Positions 24,180 to 35,505 of a DNA stretch of 64,000 bases are shown in pieces. The position numbers and the translations under genes are program-made. The notes beneath the pieces are model-generated. The model did no database searches. It saw only the letters and a program-made list of their open reading frames with translations, and was not told the origin of the DNA. Position 1 is the first letter of the stretch, and each line of letters opens with the position of its first letter. Origin of the DNA: Okapia johnstoni (taxonomy: Eukaryota > Chordata > Mammalia > Artiodactyla > Giraffidae); the NCBI GenBank assembly GCA_024291935.2, contig CM044312.1:75659001-75723000 (forward strand), written 5' to 3'.

Positions 24180-24320
24180 TGCGGCAACTCAGGGTTCATC
24201 CGGAAATTATCTCAAGAGGGAACTAATTATTATTGCCAGGCTGCCTGCTAATTATCAGCTGTCAGTGAAGATATACGCAGAGGATTTAGTCATTTCCTCT
24301 CATGGTCCTTCTTTTAAAAC
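24180..24320. promoter_or_regulatory. Candidate conserved non-coding element
   Basis: Unique-looking, higher-complexity sequence with homeodomain-type TAATTA cores twice (AACTAATTATTATTGCC near 24221 and GCTAATTATCAGCTGTC near 24248), the second fused to an E-box CAGCTG. Such clusters are common in developmental enhancers. This is a motif impression only, with no cross-species evidence. Confidence 0.3.
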
Positions 24321-26041
24321 TGCAAGGGAAACAGTTTTAAAACTCACCGACCTCAATATATTACAGAGACAATTCTCTTCACTTTGTCAAAATATATTTA
24401 AATTCCGCATGTCCATGTGTAAGATGGGATAGGAGGGAGGATATATTTTTCACTTTTCAAACAAAAAAATAGATTTCCAAGGGATGGGCGTTTTCTTCTT
24501 CAATGCACACTCCTACCACTGTCACCTGCACAGCAGTAACTTTTGAGACCCAGGACTTTAAAATTTTTCCTTATTTTCCAAATCAATTCTTTTATTCAAT
24601 GCCTTAAAGCTAACTCAACAATAAAATACTGAATCACAAAGTAAGCATTGTTAAGGGAAATGAAGTGTATAAATAACGGTTAGAAATTTCTTCAACTTTT
24701 TAACAAGTCCAAAGGAAATGTCCTTACAACATGCATTGATGATTTTGACAGATCTGATCAATGCTCACTAATAGCTTATAATAATGTTGAAACAGAGTTG
24801 TAAAGAAATAAGCAATTAACTTTTTTAAAGTGTAATCAGGGCTTACTAATTGGTCTTCCAGCAGTGGACTGTGGTCATCCTTTCACCTACCCTCTGAACT
24901 TTTAGATTTCTATCTTTATAACAAGTCAAAGGTCCAAAACAGGCACTGTGGTATTCCAACTTTTAATCATACACTGCTTCCAACAAAAGCAAAAAGAGTT
25001 CAAAAGCACACATGAACAGCCTAGGCATTTAGTAGCTTTTTATTTCCTCAATCAAGAAAAAAATAGTGTCAGAATTTTAAGATTCCTTATGTTCCTATAT
25101 TATATAACTTACCATTATTTAGCATTACACATGAGATCTCTGAACTCCTCCATGAACACAAGATCACCAGTGGACAAGGTTACACAGAATCATTGTCCAT
25201 GCATATACTGTACATGTGTGTGAGTACTCATATTTAAATCACCAAATCGAACAAAATCATACAATACAAAGTGCTACCTTCTGAAAGTCAACGATTTAAC
25301 AATTGTGATTGTCTCCTAAATGTTGAATTACAGTTTGTTTCATTGGAGGTCAAAGGAGCAAGTGCTATGTGAACAGCTTCTGAAGCTGAGCCTATAGGGC
25401 AAAGGGACCCTGAACTGCGAGCAGTGTGTCCTTCATTCAGCATTCCTTTGGGACCTTGTAACTAGGATATGGTATTCTAAATGTAATGGAAAGGCCTTCA
25501 GTGGTTTTAAAAGCAATTGTATGACTGGATTTATCTTTAAAATAGCAACTGGTTTTGATGTGCGTAATTGTCAGCAGGGGGCAAAACTTGAATAAAAGGA
25601 GGTTTGAAGAATTATTTTTTAATAAGCATATGAGAATGATAGTAACAAAGCAAGATGTACTGCAGAGGTAGAGGCCTACAAGATTAAATAAAAGAAAGCT
25701 AGGCATCAAATTTTACACAATACGGTAAAAATTTTTCTTTTTCTCAATTTAAAGTGATTAGGATTGGGATAACAGATTGCAATTCATTTTGATGCAGCAT
25801 TCAGTATGTACTGAAATGCTCTGCATTATGTACTATATCTGGGATGTCAGAAGGATATTAGAAATCAGTGTAATCTATATAACACAAATCAGATTTTGGC
25901 ATTCTTCATTCTATTTCTATTAATTAATTTCAGAGGTAAGTTTTTCCATGCTAACATACTAGATAAAATCAGGCCTGTTCACTTTTTTTTTTTTTTTAGA
26001 AAATACTTTTTAGAGTTCAGAACCAGGAAAACTATGAAGGT
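24321..26041. other. Unassigned intronic stretch
   Basis: AT-rich. The 25440-25700 part may be an old interspersed repeat I cannot name. It includes a CTCF-like core near 25571. No exon found. Confidence 0.45.
25571..25584 (+). promoter_or_regulatory. Possible CTCF-like motif
   Basis: TCAGCAGGGGGCAA contains the CAGCAGGGGGC core of the CTCF consensus. A single short match of this kind can occur by chance. Confidence 0.25.
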
Positions 26042-26255
26042 AGGAGGGATAAATTAGGAATTCAGGATTAACAGATACAAACTACTACATTTAAAATAAA
26101 CAATAGGGACATACTGTATAGCACAGGGAACTAGTCTCAGTATCTCATAAAAACCTCTAATAGAAAGAATATGTAAAAGAACATATATATGTATGTATAT
26201 ATATATATATACAAGTTTGGCATTAACAATTTACCAAAAAAAAAAAAAAAAATGT
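26042..26255 (+). mobile_element. Old LINE-1 3' UTR end with poly(A)
   Basis: ACAAACTACTACATTTAAAA, CATACTGTATAGCACAGGGA and AACTAGTCTCAGTATCTC follow the artiodactyl L1 3' end also seen at 1988. It carries a TA-rich stretch (26183-26212) and a poly(A) run ending about 26253. Confidence 0.78.
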
Positions 26256-26660
26256 TATGAATCAGGGAACATGCTCAGTCTCCCCGAGGGTGAACTGGGA
26301 GTCAACAAACTCCTAGGCAGAGCTGTTCAGCTGGGAGGCACGTGGGGCAGAAGTGAGGAGCCTCTCCCACAGTGGAGGTGCCACTGTTGGGATGTGACAG
26401 TGGTCCTACAACCAGAGGCCTTTGTGAAACTGTCCTCCCTAAGGACACTACAGTTGATCCAGATTTTTTCTCATCCATTCTCCCTGGCTTCAGGGTCACA
26501 TTTTCCATTTGGCCTCTTCAGACTTCAATCCCCTTCACACTTCCTCTATGTTTTAAATGTTCAGTCAAAGCAAAAGTTAATGAAGCCAAGAATATGTGTG
26601 AAATACTGTAATGTTGTTTTTCTATACTATTAGTGATTTAAAACTTATCGAGAGGAAGCA
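26256..26660. other. Unassigned GC-richer block downstream of the L1 poly(A)
   Basis: Open frames in two plus-strand phases and one minus-strand phase overlap here (up to about 146 codons including the repeat upstream). No conserved protein motif or splice-bounded exon is visible, so I do not call a gene. Confidence 0.4.
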
Positions 26661-27338
26661 GTGAAAGGAAACACATTTCTAGAAGTCCAACAAAGTGCTC
26701 CTAGTATTATAATAGTGTGCTCTAGGTTTGATCATCAAGTGAGCATCTTCCTTTCAGATTATTTTCATACAATCTATGAAATTATCTGTGGCAATAAAGC
26801 TTTGTTTTCATTTATTTGTTACTTATTTCTAAATGTTAGACATGTATAAATAGTGTTCATTTTATAATATCTGAAAAGCCACTTTTTCTGGATTATGTCA
26901 TTTCAGCATGGATTGGTTATCATTTAATATTTAAAACTTGAATAATAAATCAACTGCTCTATATATTTACATTATATTTTGTTTTAGAATTAGGTTTAAA
27001 ACAAATGAGCAATATTACTTCATAATTCATTTCCTCTAACACATTTAACAATCCTGACTTCCACTGTTCTGTCTATACCCCACCAAAAAATGCAATTTGT
27101 AAGACACTTCTGATTTTCAAAGTTGGCTAAGGTATACACAATTGCAAACAGCTATTAAATTCTAAATATAGTTTAATATTATCTTCATTCAGAAATATTC
27201 TATGCTATAAAGCTAATATACTGCTTATAATATATATGTTTAAGTGAATTTAAGTCACACTAAGAAGCTGAATATGTCTATCATGCATATTTTTCATATT
27301 GCAATTGACCATTTTAGTGTTAGAGTAATGTAACATGC

Positions 27339-27650
27339 TGCGCTGCTGCATCACTCAGTCGTGCCTGACTCTCTGTGCCCTCATAGACTGTAACTTGCTA
27401 GCCTCCTCTGTCCTTGGGCATTCTCCAGGCAAGAATACTGGAGTAGGTTTCCATGCCCTCCTCTAGGGGATCTTTCCAACACAGGGATCAAACCCAAGTC
27501 TCCCACATTGCAAGTGGATTCTTTACTGTCTGAGCCACCAGGTGAGCCGAAGAGTACTGAAGTGGGTAGCCCATCCCTTCTCCAGGAATCGAACCACGGT
27601 CTCCTGCATTGCAGGTGGATTCTTTACCAGCTGAGCTATCAGGGAAGCCC
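27339..27650 (-). mobile_element. Bov-tA SINE with two tRNA-derived heads, one TSD
   Basis: Read on minus: a tRNA head, a short piece of Bov-A body, a second tRNA head, then a complete Bov-A body. AATGTAACATGC (27327-27338) and AATATAACATGC (27651-27662) flank the whole unit with one mismatch, so it was inserted once as a composite. Confidence 0.93.
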
Positions 27651-27692
27651 AATATAACATGCCGGTACATAGCATAAACATTTATAGGCTTT

Positions 27693-28005
27693 CCCCCCCA
27701 ATATTATTGAGATAAAAGTGAGATGTAACACTGTTAAAGTATGCAGCATAATGATTTTATATATATATATAGCAAAATGATTACCATGATCAGTTTAGTT
27801 AATCCATCATATTACATAGTTATTTTTTCTTGTGATGAGAATTTTTAAGACCTACTCTCTAAGCAACTTGCAGAAACATGATACAGTACACCATGCCACA
27901 CATTACATCCCCACAACCTATTTATTTATAACTGGAAGACTGTACCTTTTGAACACATTCATCCATTTTCCCCACCTCTCAATTTTTATCTTATGTTTTG
28001 TTGAA
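27693..28005 (-). mobile_element. L1M-type LINE-1 3' UTR
   Basis: Antisense of the mammalian L1 3' UTR: TATTATTGAGATAAAAGTGA, GCAAAATGATTACCATGATC, CTTGTGATGAGAATTTTTAA, AACTGGAAGACTGTACCTTT and CATCCATTTTCCCCACC in the expected order. Confidence 0.85.
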
Positions 28006-28020
28006 GTTCTGTATCTTTCT

Positions 28021-28225
28021 TTTTTTTTTTTTTTTTTTAGACAGCACCTCCTAGTCTTTATTTTTTTTTTTAACAAGTTTATTTATTTTAGCTGGGGGCT
28101 AATTACTTTACATTATTGTAATGGTTTTTGCCATACATTGACATGAATCAGCCATGGGTTTACATGTGTTCCCCATCCTGAGCCCCCCCCACCTCCCTCC
28201 CCATCCCATCCCTCTGGGTCATCCC
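28021..28225 (-). mobile_element. LINE-1 (L1_BT type) 3' end with extra segment between two A-tracts
   Basis: The plus strand shows T18, about 21 bp of non-L1 sequence, a second T-run, then reverse-complement L1 3' end (GCTAATTACTTTAC, CATACATTGACATGAATC, and a C-rich tract). ATCTTTCT at 28013-28020 and 28226-28233 may be the TSD. Confidence 0.85.
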
Positions 28226-28559
28226 ATCTTTCTATAACAACAAGTTTACTGATATTTGGTCTATAATGTTTTCTCTCATAAATAATCCATCATATAACAA
28301 CAAAGCAGTAAATTAGCTAAAATCAGAATTGTATTTTTACTTCATCATATATTCGTTCAAGTATTGGATATCTGAAATTCTTCAAAGTAATATGATGCTC
28401 AATTTCTTATTCCCTATACTGACCTCCAAATTCATACTTGTTTAGTCAAGTGACTATGTGCTATTTTCTCCTAGAGTCTAACAAACAAGCTTCTCCAATT
28501 GAGCAAGTGAAGAATAAACTTTTGATTTTCAACTATAAACTAACTCATCTCTCAGACTC

Positions 28560-29296
28560 ACTCCCAGTAAGCTCTTCTTTGTATCTTGCCAAAAATGTAG
28601 GGTTCCTCCTGATTCTCCTTCCCCTGAATGCCTCAATATCTGTCAACATCTCCACTATAACTACCCAACCGGGCCAACGAAAGGGCTTCCTAACTGCTTC
28701 CACTCTTTCTTACCAGCCAATTGGTTTATCTCACAGTAGCCAGAGTGACTATTCCTTTAAAAATATTAAGTGGGTCATGACGTTCCTTCCCCCACATAAA
28801 ACCCTCCAACTAATTCTTAACGTCCTTAGGTTAAATCCATACTCCAACTGTGGCATGATGTATGGTTGCCAATATTGCAATACTAACCCTGATACTGCTA
28901 CACTTTTTCCCTTGCTCACCAAGCTCCAGGGCCCAGGCTTTAGAGCCTTGCCTTGATTCTTCTTTCCACCTGCTCCATGCCTTCCTCTGACCTCCACATT
29001 GTGACTCTTCCTGCCAGTTGGATCTTATCTCTGTGAAGTCTTCCCAGACTAAGGAATCTGGAGTTCCCACCTTGCCAACCCCAGCTGCATCACTCCCTCT
29101 TACTATTTTAACATTGCATACATGCTACTTGGTTTTGAATTTTTCTTAACTTGTGTATTTTCTCCCTCCTCTGACAGGAAGTTCCATGCGAGGAGTGACA
29201 TTTTCCATCTTGGTCACTGTGATAGCCCTAGAGTCAAGGCCAGTGCTAACCATTTGTTTACTAGACACTCGGTAAAGGTATGTGAAATGAATGAAC
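28560..29296 (+). repeat. L2 LINE, 3' 0.7 kb
   Basis: A long collinear L2 match: GTAGCCAGAGTGACTATTCC, AACCCTCCAACTAATTCTTA, CACCAAGCTCCAGGGCCC, CTGTGAAGTCTTCCCAGACT, and the 3' end ACTAGACACTCGGTAAAGG followed by an ATGAATGAA-type terminus. A 172-codon frame in it is chance. Confidence 0.88.
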
Positions 29297-29412
29297 TTCT
29301 CTGAATCTCAACTTCCTCAAGGGTGAATTGGAGATAACAACAAATTAGGAGCATTGCTATAAGAATCAAACGACTCCTAGAACCTAATGGATGGTCAATA
29401 TATATGGGTTTC
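29297..29412 (+). repeat. MIR SINE fragment
   Basis: CTCTGAATCTCAACTTCCTC, AAGGGTGAATTGGAGATAAC and a GCATTGCTATAAGAATCAAA segment match the 3' part of MIR. It abuts the L2 end. Confidence 0.7.
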
Positions 29413-30924
29413 TTTCTCCTTTCTTTTGCTGTTGATAAATTATTGGCAAAGGGTATGAATGGTAATTTTGCCTATAGAAATAGGCTTTTCTTAATTACAT
29501 TCTATCAAGTGGACATATGTACTCTCTAGGCTTTTTATATAGGCTTAAAGTGAAATAGGAAATTTTCTAAGTACATGATTACTATGATCAGTGTAAACAG
29601 CTACTCTGTATTTTAAGTTAAAATCTTGTTTTCCTATCAAGAATAGTTTGGGATAGCTTTCTATTACTTTTTTCAATCCACATCCATCTCCACTTGCAAG
29701 AGAATATTTCCTTGGAAAATGTGCTTTATTTCTTTATCATCCATTTATTTATAAGCTCAATCTAAAATATGTTAAACTCAACTATCTCTATTTCACCCCT
29801 GAAACTTAAATTTTAAGTAGAAGAATAGCAGGCAAACATTTTTTCAACATTTTTGCTACTACTCTTAAATACTGGATGTTTATGAGATTTTCAGTATTTA
29901 ATTTGGTACTTGTTTTTATAAGAACAGAGTTGTCAAGTTTTAGACAGGTGTGTGATTTGACATGGTGTTAAAGCATCTCAGCTAAATACCCTCTGCATTC
30001 TCCTCTTTTGACCTCTAATAAAGATCTTTAGTCTCATCTTTATAAAAATAAAGCCTTCTCTCAACCCATATAATTTAATCCCATAAAACATTCCTTCTAA
30101 GAGAAAAATGACTTCCAGATGTCTGAAGAGCTTGGAATCTGATAATCTGACACATTGAACATTTGCACCTTTAAAAACATGTCATTTCCAGACTGACTTA
30201 TTACCATAAAGTAGTGACTACTGTGTAATTTGGATACTTTCTCTATTAACATCACATTTTCCTTATAATTTCAATAGGGACAGAATAATGACTGAATTTC
30301 ATATCTGGGCAGAATGAAAGGCAACTTTATACTTTTTTGATATTGCACGAATTAAATGGAAACAATCTATTCATCCACATTATGACAAGAAAATAATATC
30401 CTTAGTAGATGTATTTCTGATATAGAAATGAGGCTGTGTGTTATTGGCCATCATTTGATAGGTTTGGAAATGCAAGACAACCACTAAAAGGTCATTTGCT
30501 CTTAAATTACATCCCTCAATTATTGTAGCTGCTGCCATGTGAACCGGAAGCTCCTTAATAGGTAATAGCCCCCCTTGGTAGGTGGGTTCTCTTCAGATGT
30601 GGCTAACTCAAAAGAAAGTGAAAAGGAAAGACAAATGCATGCTATGTGTACAATTCACTGATGACTTTCACAAAATGGCACCTTAGTGACTAAGCTGCTA
30701 ACAAACTTCTGTTTTCCTTTCCTTGCAACCTTCAATAAGCATTGAGTCACTTCCCAGAAAATACTGTTGTTTATAACCTGTCACAAGGCAAACAGTACCT
30801 AAAAAGACCACCTGTGATTTCTTCGGAAAGTTGAAAGGAAGGGAAACACACATTCACAGAAAGGCTCTTGAGTCCCAGGAACTGAGTGAAATATCCACTT
30901 TGTGTAACTTCATTTGCCATTCAT
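29413..30924. other. Unassigned AT-rich intronic stretch
   Basis: No repeat or exon recognised across 1.5 kb. Probably unique intron sequence. Confidence 0.5.
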
Positions 30925-31045
30925 ATCTCTCCACCAACAGATGGATAACCCTTCCCATTTTATAGATTAGGAAACAGAAGCTCACACAGAAACTTAAAAA
31001 CTTCCCAAAGTCACACATCATTTGAGGGTCAGTATCTCTGGATTT
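30925..31045 (-). repeat. MIR SINE fragment
   Basis: Antisense MIR core: CCCATTTTATAGATTAGGAA, ACAGAAGCTCACACAGAAAC, CTTCCCAAAGTCACACATCA. Confidence 0.82.
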
Positions 31046-31711
31046 AGTAACATTATTTTGCTTATTTTGTGTATTTGACCATAACAGAAGAGTCTGTATA
31101 ACTACAGTTTCTTCACAGCCTCAAGTAAGTCATAGGTTTTCAGCGAGGTAAGTCTCTGAGGAGTACGTTACAGGTGTTCCCCATGTTTCATGGATTTATC
31201 TAATAACACTTATCCATAATAATGGTCACAGACAACTCTGGAGGTCAGCAATGTTTCAACCTATACCTCAGCCTTTCAGCCTTTTCTTGTAATTTGTCTC
31301 ACTTATCCTAAAGGCTTTCTCATGTCAGCCATGTTTACATCACATAATCCGATACCAACAAACAGAAAACAATGTGACCCAGAGGGTCAGACAACACAGA
31401 GATCAGAAGCAAATAAAAAATATACCTCTTAACTTCCAATCAGTTAGAGGAGCTAATGTTCTGAAAAATAAAAATTATTTGAAAAAATAAGACATCTGTG
31501 TTTCATTCCCAACTTTATCACTGAATATACCATTTATAAGGGATTAAGTGCCCCATTTGCAGGAATGAGAGGTGGATGGGATCATCACTATGGTTCCCTG
31601 TAGTTTCACAAACTATATCACATCACAAACTATACTGTCTCCAGTTGGGGAAACCATAAATCAGAAGTATCCATAGGATGCCTCTAGGATTTTTTAGTTT
31701 TGTTAGCTTTT

Positions 31712-31799
31712 AGTTGGTGAAGGACAGGGAAGCCTGGCATGCTGTAGTCCATGGGGTTACAAAGAGTCGGACATGACTGAGTGACTGAACTGAACTGAT
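31712..31799 (+). mobile_element. BovB 3' end fragment
   Basis: GTTGGTGAAGGACAGGGAAG through GACTGAACTGAACTGA. Only the last 88 bp. Confidence 0.9.
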
Positions 31800-32982
31800 A
31801 AACCATGAGAACTGTAGAATTACTTCTAGCTGTATGGAAAGAAAAAAATTTATAGTGAAGATACAATTTCATATCTGTTGAGTTCTTGTGTCAAAAAAGG
31901 TATTACTATGGATAAAAAAAAAAAAACAAGAAGTGTATTTCTATTGATCTGTTTACTATAATTTTTGATATGCTCTAAATATAAGGGGGAAGCAATAAAT
32001 CACATACATTCGAGTTTCATACTGGTATATCACACTTATTGAGAAAACATGAATTAGGTCATGCTACAATCAGAAAAACTGAAAGATTTGACAAAACCTT
32101 TATAAATTACAATGCAATCACTTAAGTCCAAATCTTATTACTCAGGAAACCAATAACCTGGCAAATGTAAACACTGCTCTACATGCTGAGAACAAGAGTA
32201 TGAATGATAAATAAGAAAAAGCATAGGAATCTTGGAAGACATTTTTATGGGATAAATTAAAATGTCTTTCATAGAACTCACTGGAGAAATGTTAAAGTAT
32301 AAAATTAACTCTAGACAAGTAATTCATTAGTAGACCAAGTTGAAAGAAACAAACTTAAGTTCTGCCATGAAATTCAAGATTAGCTCCTTTTTCTACATTT
32401 TATGATAGAACCATTTCCTTTGAGAATCAACTGAATTTCTGAAAATATCATTCCTGCCAGCTGGAGGCAAGAGTGAAATGCATTAACGTGTAGCTGCCCT
32501 GTTCCCAGGTCCTCAACTGTATCAGAACAGATGCTTGCACCCAGGTAAATGGCCATCCATCATCAAGTCAAATATGATTTTACATGTACTTGGATCCTTC
32601 TGGCAAGGTCACAGCCCCTATCTCAGAAAAAAAATTCCACATAAAATTGGGAACAGGAGGTCAATTTTCTTTTCTTACCATGACGAGGCAGAGATAGCCT
32701 CTGCCTCTGGAAGGGAGCAAATGTGTTGACTCCCTTATTGGCAAACAGCTTTTAAAATGATGATGCAGTTTTTCAGAATGCTTGTCGCTAGTGACTGCTA
32801 GGATTCATCACCATAAAACAGAGCTGTGTGCATGTGTATGAAAGAGAAAGGGAACAATTAAAGGATGTGAATGTAGTTGTGGGGAGGTGGCAAGCAGAGG
32901 CAAGCAGGAGGTGTAAAAGCTTTCCCATCAACATTTCCACTCACTTTGCAACAGGGGAAAGAGAACAAGAAAGAAGGTAATT
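31800..32982. other. Unassigned intronic stretch
   Basis: No repeat family recognised. It is AT-rich with a purine-rich patch near 32840-32920. Confidence 0.5.
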
Positions 32983-32998
32983 AAAAGTGATGCAAATA

Positions 32999-33465
32999 TG
33001 TATATGGAATTTGAAAGATGGTAATGGTAACCCTATATGTGAGACAGAATAAGAGACACAGATGCATAGAACAGTCCTGTGGACTCTGAGGGAGAAGGTG
33101 AGGGTTGGACGTTCTGGGACAATAACATTGAAACATGTATATTGTCATATGTGAAGCAGAACACCATTCCATGTTCTATGCATGGGACGGATGCTCAGGG
33201 ATGGAGCGTTGGGATGACACTGAGGGATGGGAGGGGGAGGGAGGTGGGAGGAGGGTTTGGGAGGGGCAGCACATGTGAATCCATGGCTGATTCATGTCGA
33301 TGTATGGCAAAAACTACTACAATATTGTAAAGTAATTAGCCCCCAACTAAAATAAAAAAAATAATAATAATAAAAAAATATATATAAAATTAAAAAAAAA
33401 AATAAAATAAAATAAAATAAAATAAAATAAAATAGGCCCTAAGCTGAAAAAAAAAAAAAAAAAAA
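32999..33465 (+). mobile_element. LINE-1 (L1_BT type) 3' UTR insertion with perfect TSD and two A-tracts
   Basis: Starts TGTATATGGAATTTGAAAGA, a known position in the L1_BT 3' UTR, contains the purine-rich tract (GGGAGGGGGAGGGAGGTGGG) and CAATATTGTAAAGTAATTAG. An (AAAAT)n-rich tail is followed by 13-14 non-L1 bases and a final A tract of about 26. AAAAGTGATGCAAATA is duplicated perfectly at 32983-32998 and 33466-33481. Confidence 0.94.
33345..33465. repeat. A-rich/(AAAAT)n tail with poly(A)
   Basis: The simple-sequence tail of the L1 above: AATAATAATAAT, then about eight AAAAT units, a short unique segment and poly(A). Confidence 0.9.
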
Positions 33466-33481
33466 AAAAGTGATGCAAATA

Positions 33482-34811
33482 ACATCAAGAAGTGATCATT
33501 TTGGTTACAGTTCATACTGCTAAAAATAACATAAATTAACAGATATGTTAATAAGGTGTTTAAAGCTATCAAGTTCCAGCCTGCTTTTGTAGAACATATC
33601 AATTTCAGCCCTCAAGAGAGCCTTCTCATTTTCCACACAAGAAATAAAAACATATATACTCTATCTAAATTATCAATGCACTCCAATTGTTAAAATGGTT
33701 ATAGTGAAGACATTAAAGAGCATAAAAATTAAGTGATTAATTGATAACACAATTTTCTTTGTCAAAGACAAGATTCTTAACAGACAATGTCCTGTAATGT
33801 CAACTGCAACATTTAAAATTCCTTAATTACCTCATTCTTGTCTTTAATATTCATTGACACAGCATAGTACATATGAATCTCATAAGGTGTTTTTTGATAA
33901 TAAATTATCTGAAGTAAATTAAATTTTTGAAGGCAACCAATTATCACACAGAGTTTCAGTGGCAAATTACTTTGAATAAAATAATAATTAATTAATTTCT
34001 AGTATAATTGATACCCTACTTATATGACCAAGAAGACATCATATTTGGAACCAAACAGACCAAAAATTGTTTTTTGAATGGGTAATAGTGAGTTCTTTGA
34101 ATTTACTATGAACAGAAGCTTAATGTTTTCCGGAGGGGCTAATCTGACAAGCAAAGCTGCCTATATGGTATAATTTGAAAAGGGGTAATGAAGAGGGTCC
34201 TTTGAGTCCAATTATTTAATCCTCTCCCAGTTACTACTGTCATTAAAGTTTTACAACTTTGATATTTCCAGCTTTCAGGAGACGTTATTAAAATTGTAGA
34301 ACCTCTGGGAGGGATTATACTTTAAACCTTCGTCAACTAGTAATTTAGCTTTGTCTGAACACTAGAACTGAGTCGAGCATAAATACACCATTGGATGAAC
34401 CTAGAGAAGAGGTGTCTTTCATGTGGAAAAAAGGGATAATATAAAGTTAGGGTGTGTGGGGAGGAGCAGGAGTGTGGAGGTTGACACCGATACAGTGTTC
34501 CTAGTGTCACACTAGCAGGCCAGGTCTCCAGTCCAGGCACACAGCTTTGCTACGTTGCCAATACATGGAGTGCAGAACTAACTAAATTGTTCACTTTGGC
34601 CCTAGCTGTCTGGAGGCAATCAAACACACTCCATGACACATGAGGGTGTGTCTCAACAGTGTCACAAAAGTCTAAGCAATTTGTTCAAAAATTTACTTTG
34701 GCAACCATCAAACTAACAGAAAAACACTATTTTTATGGTAAATCCAGGGTTCAGTGCGGGAAGGGGGTTTTCTTCATGCTGATTTTGATTCTGTTTCTGT
34801 TTCTTCTAGGA
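33482..34811. other. Unassigned AT-rich intronic stretch
   Basis: Nothing recognisable. No splice-bounded coding frame. Confidence 0.5.
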
Positions 34812-34960
34812 CAGTGGTTCTCCACCTTGGTTGCACCCTGAAATCCCCTGGAAGCTCTAAAAAGTCTAATGCCTGGGTCCCTCGCCAAGAGAGGGCTGTG
34901 TATTTGGTCTGGCACTGGTATGTTTTAAAAACCTTCCCAGGTAAAGACTGAGAACCTCTG
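34812..34960 (+). mobile_element. MER5A/B hAT-Charlie DNA transposon
   Basis: Begins CAGTGGTTCTCCACCTTGG and ends GAGAACCTCTG, inverted termini of MER5. Inside are CCCCTGGAAGCTCTAAAAAG and AATGCCTGGGTCCC. The flanking 8-mers TTCTAGGA and CTGTAGAA agree at five of eight positions around a CTAG/GTAG core, as expected for a decayed hAT target duplication. Confidence 0.85.
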
Positions 34961-35505
34961 CTGTAGAATGATTCTGCTGAAGATCAGCCATTAGACAAGA
35001 TGCGAACATTTGCACATAATCACAGGTTTTACAATCTTGGGGAGTTAGTTACAAAGAATTGCCAGGATGCCAAACTTGCCAAACTTTTCCAGTCATTATC
35101 CAATTCTAAGTCAATAGTCACTGCTTGATATTATAGACAAGACCAAGAATGGTGAGAAAAAAACCTTACTTGAATATCATGTCACTGTATTAATACACTG
35201 ATACTGAAGCAAAGGAAGCTGCTTCTAGGTGTGTCTGTACATATTTCATGGCACCATTTGCTGACATGCAGCAGCTCCATGACACCTCTCAAGTAATGAA
35301 TCCTGTATCTGTCTCCATAAGACACCTTCTCAAGTCAATAAAAAGGAATAAACACAAAAATCCACCAGCAGAAGTATGCTTCTAAGGGCTAAGGATAGAG
35401 AATGCATGAGATCTCCATTCATCTACGGAGGTTAGTTAGGGTCACGGGGAAAGTCCCCCTCTCTTTTCTAACAGCAACATTAAAACAAGACTACCACACA
35501 TTCTA

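Noticed and set aside
26193..26633. 146-codon frame after the L1 poly(A)
   Set aside because: Begins in a TA microsatellite and poly(A), has no motif, and competing frames exist on the other strand.
28438..28956. 172-codon plus-strand frame
   Set aside because: Much of it overlaps a collinear L2 3' fragment with no matching protein motif; the remainder is ordinary intron.
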